A DNA stretch of 56,537 nucleotides from Streptomyces sioyaensis (GTDB lineage Bacteria; Actinomycetota; Actinomycetes; Streptomycetales; Streptomycetaceae). The notes below the pieces were generated by a model. It made no database searches. It was not told the DNA's origin and saw only the letters and a program-made list of their open reading frames with translations. Position 1 is the stretch's first letter. Each line of letters opens with the position of its first letter. Below, in pieces: positions 15,742 through 23,645 of the stretch. The position numbers and the translations under genes are program-made. The stretch lies in NCBI RefSeq assembly GCF_004122735.1, contig NZ_SDIF01000039.1, forward strand, positions 1-56,537, in the 5' to 3' direction.

Positions 15742-18255
15742 ATGCCGCAAGACAGCGGAACCGAATGGCCCCTGACGGCCAGAGAGCGCGAACTGGAATG
15801 CGCTGCCGCCGCGTTGGAGCGGGGCGGCGTGCTGCTGACAGGAGGGCCGGGCGCCGGTAAGAGCAGGCTGCTGCGCGCCGCCCTGGAACGCGCAGAACGG
15901 GCCGGGCACGCCATCGCGTGGCTGCACGGCCCGCTCGACGCGGACCTCGACCGGCACTTCGACGAGGCCGCAGCCGGCGGGGGCGGCGGCAGCCGGCTGG
16001 TGCTCGGCGCCGACGACGTACACCTCGCAGCCCCGGGCGCGGCGGAGCGCCTCTACGGCCTGGTGCGGGCAGGCCGGGCCGCCCTGGTCGCGGCCGCCCC
16101 GGCGGGCGCCGCGATGCCGGAAGGGATCTCCCGGCTCTGGGTGGAGCGGCTGGTCGAGCGCGTCGACGTCGACGCGCTCGACCGCTCGGCGGTCGCCCGG
16201 ATTCTGCACGCGAGGCTCGGCGGCCATGTTGCCCAGGCGGCACTGGAGCGCCTGTGGTCACTCACCCTCGGCAACGCGCGGTTCCTGCGCGAACTGGTGG
16301 ACTCCGCCCTCGAAGCGGGCACCCTGCGGCCGGTGGGGGAGACCTGGCAGTGGCCCGGCCTCCCCCGCGAGCCCTATCCGCGGCTCGCCGAGGTGGTACG
16401 GCTGCACCTCGGCCGGCTCGAATCGGATGAGGCCGAACTCGCCGGGATGATCGCTCTCGCCGAGCCCCTGGAGGCGGGTCTGGCGCCCGTCGAAGAACTC
16501 GCCCGCGCCGCGGAGTCCCTGAACCGGCGCGGCATCGTCGTGGCCGAACGGGCCGGCCGCCGGCTGCGGCTGCGTCTCGCCCACCCGCTCTTCGCGCCGG
16601 TCCTGACCGCGGACCTTCCCGAACTCACGGCCCGCCGGTTACGGCTGCGGCTGGCCGACGCCATCGAGGCCACGGGCGGGCGCCGCGCCGAAGACGGCTC
16701 CCGGATGGTCTCTCTCCGGCTCGCCGCCGGCCATGAACCGCCTCCCGCACAGTTGGCGGCCGCGGCTCGATCCGCCCTGGACTGTGGCGACTTCGTTCTC
16801 GCCGAACGGCTCAGCCGCCGGTCGCGGGCCGTCGGCGATGACCCGGTCCCCACCGGAACCGGGCTGGTGCTCGCCAGGGCGCTGGCCGGACAGGGGCGCC
16901 ACGACGAGGCGGAGGAGGAGTTCGCGCGGGCTGACAGGTACGCGGCGCAACGGGTGGTGAACATGGCCTGGGGACTGCGCCGGGTCGAGGAGGCCGCCGG
17001 CCTCGCGGCGGCGGCCGTGGTGGCCCGCCCACAGGAGGCCGGGCTGCTCGGCGCGCAGTCCGAGCTGCGGCTGCTGCGGGACCGTACCGACGAAGTGGCG
17101 GCGGCCGGCTCCTCGGACTCCCCTGCGGCACCTGCCCTGGTGCCACTCGCGGCGTTCGCCCGCATCGAGCGCGGCGACGCCGCGGGGGCCCTCGCCCTGC
17201 TGCGGGAGGTACGCCCCGCACTCGGCGGCTGGGACGGGGAGAATCGGCTCGCCGCACAGCTGCTCACCGCTCGCGCCGCCTTCCAGACCGGCGAGACGGC
17301 CGAGCTTGTCACGGCGCTGGACAGCACCCGCCGGTACGACACCGGGCACCGCGGTGAGACGAGGACCGCCGTCATGCGGGCGCGTACCTACCGAAGCGCC
17401 GGGCGTTACGCCGAGGCCGTGGCCCTCCTGCGCCGCGCGTGCGCCCTGGCCGACCCCTTCGACTGGTTCACGACCCCTTCCTGGACGACGGCGCAGCTCG
17501 CCGGCGCGCTGGCCGAGGCCGGGGAACACGCCGAGGCGGTACGCACCGCCGTCGACGCCCGTGCCGTCCAGCGGCAGGCGGTGCACTACCCGCTCGCCGC
17601 CGACGGCACAGCCCTGGAGCATGCCCTGGTCCTCGCGCACGTCGGCGACCGCTCCGGAGCGGTACGCCACGCCCAGCGGGTAGCCGTCGGCGCGGCGGCC
17701 GCCGGACGCCTCCAGCAGGCGGTCACCGCCTGGCACCTGGCGGCCCGTGTCGGCGACCCGGGACCGGCCGCGGCACGCCTCGCCGACCTGGCGGCACCGG
17801 CCGAGGGCCGCGGATACCTCGCGCTGTTGGCGGCTCATGTGCGCTCCCTCGCCCGGTGCGACGGCGACGCGCTCGACGCCGTCGCCGACCGGTTCGCCGC
17901 TCTCGGCGTGTTGCCGCTGGCAGCGGAGGCCGCCGCGCAAGCAGCCCGGGCCCACCATGTGGCGGGGCGCCGCCGCATGAGCCGCAGGGCACGGGTGCGC
18001 TGCGCCGAACTCCTCGCCGGATTCGGCGGCCGGCTTCCGTCCTGGGCGGCGACCCCCGCGGCCGAGCCCGCCGCCGACCCGGCCCGGCTGACCACCCGCG
18101 AGCGTGAGGTGGCCGCGCTGGCCGTCTCCCGGCTGTCCAACCAGGAGATCGCGGACCGGCTGGTGGTGTCGGTGCGTACCGTCGAGAACCATCTGCACCG
18201 CGTCTACGGGAAGCTCGGTGTCACCGCACGCAGCGACCTCGCACACCACCTGTAG
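15742..18255 (+). CDS. Large LuxR-type (LAL) regulator
   Basis: An 837-aa LAL regulator. Walker A GGPGAGKSRLL lies near residue 35 and VLGADDVHLA as Walker B near residue 92; a long helical TPR-like middle follows. The C-terminal LuxR HTH is TREREVAALAVSRLSNQEIADRLVVSVRTVENHLHRVYGKL. These proteins usually activate their own cluster. Codon 300 (16639-16641) is TTA, so expression may depend on bldA. It follows phzF by 22 bases with GGGGGAG upstream of ATG 15742 and may be cotranscribed with the phz operon, giving positive feedback. A strong bidirectional terminator follows. Confidence 0.9.
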   Translation: MPQDSGTEWPLTARERELECAAAALERGGVLLTGGPGAGKSRLLRAALERAERAGHAIAWLHGPLDADLDRHFDEAAAGGGGGSRLVLGADDVHLAAPGAAERLYGLVRAGRAALVAAAPAGAAMPEGISRLWVERLVERVDVDALDRSAVARILHARLGGHVAQAALERLWSLTLGNARFLRELVDSALEAGTLRPVGETWQWPGLPREPYPRLAEVVRLHLGRLESDEAELAGMIALAEPLEAGLAPVEELARAAESLNRRGIVVAERAGRRLRLRLAHPLFAPVLTADLPELTARRLRLRLADAIEATGGRRAEDGSRMVSLRLAAGHEPPPAQLAAAARSALDCGDFVLAERLSRRSRAVGDDPVPTGTGLVLARALAGQGRHDEAEEEFARADRYAAQRVVNMAWGLRRVEEAAGLAAAAVVARPQEAGLLGAQSELRLLRDRTDEVAAAGSSDSPAAPALVPLAAFARIERGDAAGALALLREVRPALGGWDGENRLAAQLLTARAAFQTGETAELVTALDSTRRYDTGHRGETRTAVMRARTYRSAGRYAEAVALLRRACALADPFDWFTTPSWTTAQLAGALAEAGEHAEAVRTAVDARAVQRQAVHYPLAADGTALEHALVLAHVGDRSGAVRHAQRVAVGAAAAGRLQQAVTAWHLAARVGDPGPAAARLADLAAPAEGRGYLALLAAHVRSLARCDGDALDAVADRFAALGVLPLAAEAAAQAARAHHVAGRRRMSRRARVRCAELLAGFGGRLPSWAATPAAEPAADPARLTTREREVAALAVSRLSNQEIADRLVVSVRTVENHLHRVYGKLGVTARSDLAHHL

Positions 18256-18266
18256 GGAGGGCAGCG

Positions 18267-18301
18267 GGAGGGCCCCGGCCGGCGACCGGCCGGGGCCCTC
18301 C
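18267..18301. terminator. Bidirectional terminator hairpin
   Basis: GGAGGGCCCCGGCCGG (18267-18282) pairs perfectly with its complement at 18286-18301 around a 3-base loop. It sits between the convergent LAL regulator and phzC genes and can end both transcripts. There is no long T run, as is common in Streptomyces. Confidence 0.85.
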
Positions 18302-18317
18302 TTCATGGTGCCCCGCT

Positions 18318-19523
18318 TCACACGCCCACCGGAGTCGCCAACTCGGCCACCAGCCGGCCGAGTTCCCGCGTCTGGCTGCGGTTGAGACGCGGATCGCAGG
18401 CCGACTCGTAGCGACGCGGCACATCCCCGAGCCCCACCCCGGCGCCGACGCACTCCGTGACCTCCTCGCCCGTCATCTCCAGGTGCAGGCCCCCGGGGTG
18501 GGTGCCGAGCGCCCGGTGTACCTCGAAGAAGCCGGTGACCTCGTCCAGAACGGTGTCGAAGTGACGGGTCTTGTGCCCGGACGGCGCGCTGACGGTGTTG
18601 CCGTGCATCGGGTCCGTCACCCAGGCGACCGGCGCCCCGGCCGCGGCGACGGTCTCCACCAGGTCCGGCAGCGCGTCCCGTACCCGGTCCGCGCCCATCC
18701 GCGCGATGAAGGTCAACCGGCCCGGCTCCCGGCCGGGATCGAGCCGGTCCACGAGGGCGAGCAACTCCTGCGGTGTGGCCCTCGGCCCGACCTTCACGGC
18801 GACGGGGTTGCTGATGCGGGACAGGAACTCGATGTGCGCGTCGTCCGCGTTGCGGGTCCGCTCTCCCGCCCACAGCAGGTGGCCGGAGCCGGAGTACGTC
18901 TCACCCGTGCGGGCGTCGGTGCGGGCCAGCGGGCGCTCGTAGTCGAGCAGCAGCGCCTCGTGTGAGACGAACAGCTCCCGGCACGCGGCCTGCCCGCCGT
19001 CCTCGGCGAGCAGCGAACGCACCACGTTGAGCGTCGCGCCCGACGCCGCGTACATCTGGAGCATCCGGTGCGGGTCGGGGGTGCGTGCCTCGGCGGTGAA
19101 CTCCAGGCCGTTCACCGCGTCGCCGCGGTACGACGGCAGTGTCACCCCGTCCTTGGTTTCGACGGGCTGGGACCGCGGCTTGGCGTACTGGCCGGCCAGT
19201 CGGGCCACGACCACGACGGGCAGGAACATGGCTTCGCTCAGCTCGTCCGCCGTGGCGAACAGGGTGTCCATTTTGCGCGAGACGGTATCGAGGGACAGGT
19301 CCCGGAAGGTTTCGGCGCAGTCGCCGCCCTGCAGCACGAACGCGTCGCCGCGTGCGACGGCCGCCATCCGCCGCCGCAGTGTGTCGCACTCGGCGGCCAG
19401 CACCAGTGGCAGCCCGGCGCCGAGTCGCTCCGTGACCCTTTCCAGCACGGCGGCATCGGGCCACGCCGGCTGCTGCAAAGCCTTTGGGGCGGCGGTGGGC
19501 GAACTGACCAGGAGCGTACTCAT
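18318..19523 (-). CDS. phzC: 3-deoxy-D-arabino-heptulosonate-7-phosphate synthase, class II (PhzC)
   Basis: Condenses phosphoenolpyruvate with erythrose-4-phosphate to start the shikimate pathway. The 401-aa protein has class II (plant-type) signatures: FVLQGGDCAETF, GQYAKPRS, the HRMLQMYAASGATLNVVRSL region, WAGERTRNADDAHIEFLSRI and ITRMGA-like FIARMGADRVRDALPDL with DPMHGNT. It is slightly short against housekeeping AroH-type enzymes, which fits a cluster copy with reduced feedback control, though that cannot be read directly. Its start overlaps the phzE stop (ATGA), as the last gene of the phzD-phzE-phzC operon. Confidence 0.95.
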   Translation of the reverse strand: MSTLLVSSPTAAPKALQQPAWPDAAVLERVTERLGAGLPLVLAAECDTLRRRMAAVARGDAFVLQGGDCAETFRDLSLDTVSRKMDTLFATADELSEAMFLPVVVVARLAGQYAKPRSQPVETKDGVTLPSYRGDAVNGLEFTAEARTPDPHRMLQMYAASGATLNVVRSLLAEDGGQAACRELFVSHEALLLDYERPLARTDARTGETYSGSGHLLWAGERTRNADDAHIEFLSRISNPVAVKVGPRATPQELLALVDRLDPGREPGRLTFIARMGADRVRDALPDLVETVAAAGAPVAWVTDPMHGNTVSAPSGHKTRHFDTVLDEVTGFFEVHRALGTHPGGLHLEMTGEEVTECVGAGVGLGDVPRRYESACDPRLNRSQTRELGRLVAELATPVGV

Positions 19524-21502
19524 GCGACTACCTCATGATTCGTGGAAGAAGGAGATCCCAAAAACGCCTGCCCGTACGGGAGGACGCCGCTGACCAGCCG
19601 TTCGAAGATGCGCACGCCGTCGCGTGACATGACCGACTCCGGGTGGAACTGCACGGACGCGAACCCCGCGCCGCGCAGCCCGTACACCTCACCGGTGACG
19701 GGGTCCCTGGCGACTTCGACCGGGCCGGGCCGTTCGGGCGGGCCGGGGAAGACATCCGCCGCGCTCACGGCGGTGAACGTGTTGTAGAAGTAGACGTCCT
19801 CGCGCTGCCCGAACAGTTCGATGCTGCGCTGCACCCCCTGGTGGGGCACGTCCTTGCGCTCCAGTTCCAGGCCGAGGACGCCGCTGAGTGCCTGGTGACC
19901 CAGGCACACGGACAGGAACGGGGTGCCGCGCGCCAGCAACTCCCGGGTGAGGGACCGCAGATGCGCGATCTTCGGGTGACCGGAGTCCCGGGGATCGCCC
20001 GGTCCGGGGCCGACCACGACGAGGTCGTTGCCGTCGATCTCGTATGCCTCGTCGAAACGGCGGATGCGGACATCGAGCCCCAGCGCACCCATCAGGTCCG
20101 CGCCCATAGCGGTGAAGGTGTCCTCCGCATCGACGAACAGCACGCGCAGCCCCGCCAATGGGGAATCACGCAACCGCCGCTCGGGGTCGGTGCGCCAGAA
20201 CGGCGCCAGCGGCTCGTTGCGGGCGGCCAGTGCCGAGCTCACCGCGGGCACCAGGGTCAGCCGGCGGGCCGTCGCCGCGGCCGGGGAGACCTCACCCGGC
20301 CCGGTGGCCCGGCCCGCGCCGGTTCTGCCGTGGACCACGCCGAGAAGCCCGGCGGCCTTGGCCCGTGTCTCGGCGGCCTCGTCGTACGGGTCCGAGTCGC
20401 GCACCACCGTCGCTCCGACGCTCAGCCGCAGCCGTCCGGAGCGGTCGACGTCGGCTGTACGGATGAGGATGGCCGAGTCCAGCACCCGGTTCCCGCCCGG
20501 GTCACGGCCCACCAGCGCGGCCACGCCGGCGTAGTAACCCCGGCCATCGGGCTCGTACTTGGAGATCACCCGGCAGGCGCTCTCCTGCGGGCTGCCGGTG
20601 ACGGTCGGCGCGAACAGCGTCTCGTGGAGGATCTCCCGTACGTCGAGGTGGGAGCGGCCCTCGACGAAGTACTCGGTGTGCGCGAGCCGGTCCATCGCGC
20701 GCAGCCGGGGCCCGACCACCCTGCCCCCGCCCTCGCACACCCGGCTCATCATCTTCAGTTCCTCGTCGACGACCATGTACAGCTCATTGGCCTCCTTGCG
20801 GTCGGCCAGGAACTCCAGCACCCCGTCCGCCGTGGGGCCGGACGGCGGATAGCGATAGGTGCCGCTGATCGGGTTCATCACCGCGGTACCGGAGTCCATC
20901 GTGATGTGGCGCTCCGGGCTTGCGCCGATCAGAGTGCGGTCCCCGGTATGGACCAGGAAGGTCCAGTACGCGCCCGCCGAGTGGCGCAGCAGCCGGCCGA
21001 AGAGCGCCAGCGCAGTGCGCGGTGACCAGTCGTCGACCTGTGTGGTGAACGTGCGCTTCAACACGAAGTTTGCCCCTGCGCCGGTGCCGATCTCCTCGTC
21101 GGTCACCCGGCGCACGGCGTCCGCGTACGCGTCGTCGTCCAAGTCGAAACCCATGTCGTGGGCGGTGACCGGGACGTCGGGGAGACGGTCGAGCACCTCG
21201 TCGAGGGGTGCGGCGGCCTGCCGGGCGATGTCCATGACGAGCAGTGGCGTGCCGTCGTCGGGGGCCTCGAAGCCCCGCTCGGCGATCTGCCGGTACGGCA
21301 GCAGCACCAGTGCCTCGTGGCGGTTGCGGCCGCCTTCGGGCGGGAGCGGTACCTCTGCGAGGGCGTCCGCCTCGCGCAGGTCGCCGGTGAGCAGCTCGAC
21401 CCGGCCGCCGTCCGACTCCGGGCGGTGCAGCAGCGCGAAGGCGGCCGGGGGCGCCGAGCCGGTCAACTCGTCCAGCAGGCAGTGGTACGGATGTCCGGTC
21501 AT
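19520..21502 (-). CDS. phzE: 2-amino-2-desoxyisochorismate synthase PhzE
   Basis: Converts chorismate and glutamine to ADIC, the first committed phenazine step. The 660-aa protein is a fusion. The N-terminal chorismate-binding half carries GASPERHITMDSGTAVMNPISGT, RKEANELYMVVDEELKMM and GSPQESACRVISKYE. The C-terminal class I glutamine amidotransferase has GPGPGDPRDSGH, the nucleophile in LSVCLGHQALSG and the His/Glu pair in VQFHPESVMS. The start ATG 21502 overlaps the phzD stop (ATGA); the open frame further upstream lies antisense to nothing meaningful and duplicates phzD. Fusion order and length match PhzE. Confidence 0.96.
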   Translation of the reverse strand: MTGHPYHCLLDELTGSAPPAAFALLHRPESDGGRVELLTGDLREADALAEVPLPPEGGRNRHEALVLLPYRQIAERGFEAPDDGTPLLVMDIARQAAAPLDEVLDRLPDVPVTAHDMGFDLDDDAYADAVRRVTDEEIGTGAGANFVLKRTFTTQVDDWSPRTALALFGRLLRHSAGAYWTFLVHTGDRTLIGASPERHITMDSGTAVMNPISGTYRYPPSGPTADGVLEFLADRKEANELYMVVDEELKMMSRVCEGGGRVVGPRLRAMDRLAHTEYFVEGRSHLDVREILHETLFAPTVTGSPQESACRVISKYEPDGRGYYAGVAALVGRDPGGNRVLDSAILIRTADVDRSGRLRLSVGATVVRDSDPYDEAAETRAKAAGLLGVVHGRTGAGRATGPGEVSPAAATARRLTLVPAVSSALAARNEPLAPFWRTDPERRLRDSPLAGLRVLFVDAEDTFTAMGADLMGALGLDVRIRRFDEAYEIDGNDLVVVGPGPGDPRDSGHPKIAHLRSLTRELLARGTPFLSVCLGHQALSGVLGLELERKDVPHQGVQRSIELFGQREDVYFYNTFTAVSAADVFPGPPERPGPVEVARDPVTGEVYGLRGAGFASVQFHPESVMSRDGVRIFERLVSGVLPYGQAFLGSPSSTNHEVVA

Positions 21503-22164
21503 CGCAGGGCTCCTGTCGTTTCGAGGGCCAGCGCGTCCAGCACGGCATCGGTGGGCACGACCATGGCGCAGCGCTTCGCGGCGTACTCCAGCGCCATCCG
21601 GTGCTCTTCGGCGGAGAAGTCGGCGACGGCGTCGGCGACGAGGAACGGCTGGATGTCGTTGGCGAAGGCCTCGCACGCGGTCTGCAACAGCCCGACGTGT
21701 GCGTACACCCCGCACAGCACCAGTTGATCGCGGCCCTTCGCGCGCATCAGGTCGAGCAGGCCGGTGCGGAAGAATGCGCTGGGCCGCCACTTGACGAAGA
21801 CCGTGTCCTCGGCGGCCGGCGCGAGCGCCCCCGGGATGTCCCGGTCGGCGGCCGTGGCTCTCATGCCCGGGCCCCAGAAGTCCTTGAGCAGGCCGCGCTG
21901 TTCGGGGCGCATGTCGCCGGGCTGCGCGGTGTAGGCCACCGGTACGTCGGCTGCGGCCGCTGCTGTGCGCAGGGCGGCCGCGTTGGCCGTCAGTTCGGCT
22001 CCCGGGGACCGGCCGGCGAAAAATCTCAAGAAGTAGTGCTGCATGTCGTGGACGAGAAGCAGCGCACGGCGCGGGTCGACCGTCCACGAGGCGGTGTTCT
22101 CCGGCAGTCGGTCGGCCGTCGGCATGGCATAGGCGGGGATGACGGGGATGGCGGCGTCGGCCAT
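21499..22164 (-). CDS. phzD: Isochorismatase PhzD
   Basis: Hydrolyses ADIC to trans-2,3-dihydro-3-hydroxyanthranilate plus pyruvate. The 221-aa protein has the PhzD marks IPAYAMPTADRLPENTASWTVD, RRALLLVHDMQHYFLRFF with the catalytic Asp, FWGPGMRA, VKWRPSAFFRTGLLDLMR and the QLVLCGVYAHVGLLQTACEAF loop. ATG 22164 is preferred: AAGGAGA lies 7 bases upstream and the protein start then matches PhzD. It is the first gene of the minus-strand phzDEC operon and diverges from the ehpF-like gene. Confidence 0.96.
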   Translation of the reverse strand: MADAAIPVIPAYAMPTADRLPENTASWTVDPRRALLLVHDMQHYFLRFFAGRSPGAELTANAAALRTAAAAADVPVAYTAQPGDMRPEQRGLLKDFWGPGMRATAADRDIPGALAPAAEDTVFVKWRPSAFFRTGLLDLMRAKGRDQLVLCGVYAHVGLLQTACEAFANDIQPFLVADAVADFSAEEHRMALEYAAKRCAMVVPTDAVLDALALETTGALR

Positions 22165-22272
22165 GGAGTCGTCTCCTTCGAATGGCCTGGTGTCACGGGC
22201 CTGAAGTGGGGGCGGCGAGAGTTGGCTCGCCCTCGGCACCGACGAGCACAACATCCGGAGGGCCGGAGTTCG

Positions 22273-22289
22273 TGAGTGGCCGTCACTCA
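22273..22289. promoter_or_regulatory. 17-bp inverted repeat, operator candidate A
   Basis: TGAGTGGCCGTCACTCA: perfect 6-bp arms TGAGTG/CACTCA around five bases. It lies 109 bp upstream of phzD. The copy at 22473 shares 13 of 17 positions. Confidence 0.6.
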
Positions 22290-22472
22290 AAACCGGCAGG
22301 TACCGGGGGCGGGACCGGACAGGTGTGGCGGGCGTCTCCACGGTGATGGGCAGCGACCGGCGGAGCAGCAGCGAGCCGAGGAACAGGGAGATCAGGACGG
22401 CCGTTCCGGGTGAGGAGGCCGAAGTGCCGGTAGCCGTCGGCCGGTTCGCCGTGAAGCGACCGGTGGGGTGGA

Positions 22473-22489
22473 TGAGTGGTAGCTACTCA
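22473..22489. promoter_or_regulatory. 17-bp inverted repeat, operator candidate B
   Basis: TGAGTGGTAGCTACTCA: same outer arms TGAGT/ACTCA and same length as the site 200 bp to the left. It lies 62 bp upstream of the ehpF-like start, a usual position for a repressor or activator site. Confidence 0.6.
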
Positions 22490-22550
22490 CGCCCGGGCCG
22501 GCCCCCGCGTGCTCTGGTGGAGCAGCCAGTCCCGCGACCAAGGAGAGACC

Positions 22551-23645
22551 GTGTCGACAGCAGCCCATCCGGTTCTGGACCTCCCGTTCGACACTCCCCC
22601 CGACCCGGAGGAGTTCATCCGGGCCGCGATGGAGTGGCACTTTCATCCGGATACCGGCTCGCCCTACTGGCTGGAGCGGGCCACATCGCTGGACTTCGAT
22701 CCGCGTACGGACGTCAAGAGCCACGACGACCTCCAGCTCTTCCCGAACGTCGTCAACGAGATGCGCAAGGTGCCCGTCCACGCCCTGATCCCCAAGGGCT
22801 ACGGGCCGCGCCCCGACATCGTGGGTGTTTACGAGAGCGGTGGCACCACCGGCGCCCCCAAACGCGTGGTGTGCCCCCGGGACTGGATGGAGCGCCTGGT
22901 CGACTGGAGCAACGCCAACCTGGACGAGCACGACTTCCCCAGGGGCGTCGACTGGCTCGGCCTGACCCCCTCCGGGCCGCACATCGTCGGTGAGATCTTC
23001 CGCCGGTCCGCAGCCACCCACGGCCGCCACGGCTTCCAGGTCGACCTCGATCCGCGGTGGGTGAAGAAGCTCATCGCCGACGGCAAGGCCGACCAGGCCG
23101 ACGCCTACGCGGAACACGTCATCGACCAGGCCGAGTTCATCCTGCGCACCCAGGAGATCGGCGTCCTCACCATCACCCCCGCCCTACTGGAACGGTTGGT
23201 GCGCCGCGAGGACCTGGTCGCGCTCGTCAATGAGAAGGTGAGGGCGATCCGCTGGGGCGGAACCCAGCTGGACCCCGACACCCACCACCTCTACCGCACC
23301 GAGATCTTTCCCGAGACCGTCCTGTACGGCCACTACGGGAGCACCATGATCATGGGCATCGCCGGTCAGCGGCCCGGTTCCGGCGACTCCTGTGTCTTCG
23401 ACACCTTCTCGCCGTATGTCACCTTCTCGGTCGTCGACCCGGTCACTCGTCGCCCAGTGCCCTACGGCGCGCGTGGACAGGTCGTCATGAACCATGTCTC
23501 CAAGGCATTGTTCCTCCCCAACAACCTGGAGCGCGACCTCGCCACCCGGGTCGAGCCGGTGCGCGGCCGCGTAGGTGACGCGGCCGCCGACATCGCCCCG
23601 GTCGGGCGGTTCGAGAACGAGGCGGTCATCGAGGGGGTGTACTGA
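22551..23645 (+). CDS. EhpF-like adenylating enzyme (short ANL/PaaK type)
   Basis: A 364-aa member of the acyl-adenylate-forming family, short compared with about 430-550 aa in CoA ligases, lacking a normal C-terminal lid. The P-loop is YESGGTTGAPKRV, and YGHYGSTMIMGIAGQ is the A5-like region. In Pantoea, EhpF activates a carboxylate of PDC as acyl-AMP for reduction by EhpG in griseoluteate formation (from memory of that work). The pairing with a LuxC-like reductase (stop/start overlap TGATG) and the phenazine context support that role. A LuxE-like role on a fatty acid is the alternative. The GTG start follows AAGGAGAG. Confidence 0.75.
   Translation: MSTAAHPVLDLPFDTPPDPEEFIRAAMEWHFHPDTGSPYWLERATSLDFDPRTDVKSHDDLQLFPNVVNEMRKVPVHALIPKGYGPRPDIVGVYESGGTTGAPKRVVCPRDWMERLVDWSNANLDEHDFPRGVDWLGLTPSGPHIVGEIFRRSAATHGRHGFQVDLDPRWVKKLIADGKADQADAYAEHVIDQAEFILRTQEIGVLTITPALLERLVRREDLVALVNEKVRAIRWGGTQLDPDTHHLYRTEIFPETVLYGHYGSTMIMGIAGQRPGSGDSCVFDTFSPYVTFSVVDPVTRRPVPYGARGQVVMNHVSKALFLPNNLERDLATRVEPVRGRVGDAAADIAPVGRFENEAVIEGVY

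Larger units (their letters stand above)
22165..22550. other. Divergent control region between phzD and the ehpF-like gene
   Basis: This 386-bp stretch has no supported gene. It must carry the promoters for the phzDEC operon (leftward) and the ehpFG operon (rightward). It holds two matching 17-bp inverted repeats at 22273 and 22473. Ribosome sites AAGGAGA (for phzD) and AAGGAGAG (for ehpF) lie at its ends. Confidence 0.7.

Noticed and set aside
21503..22087. N-terminal extension of the phzE frame through phzD
   Set aside because: The frame is open only by GC bias. PhzD fills this DNA in another frame, and ATG 21502 gives a normal PhzE N-terminus with an ATGA overlap.
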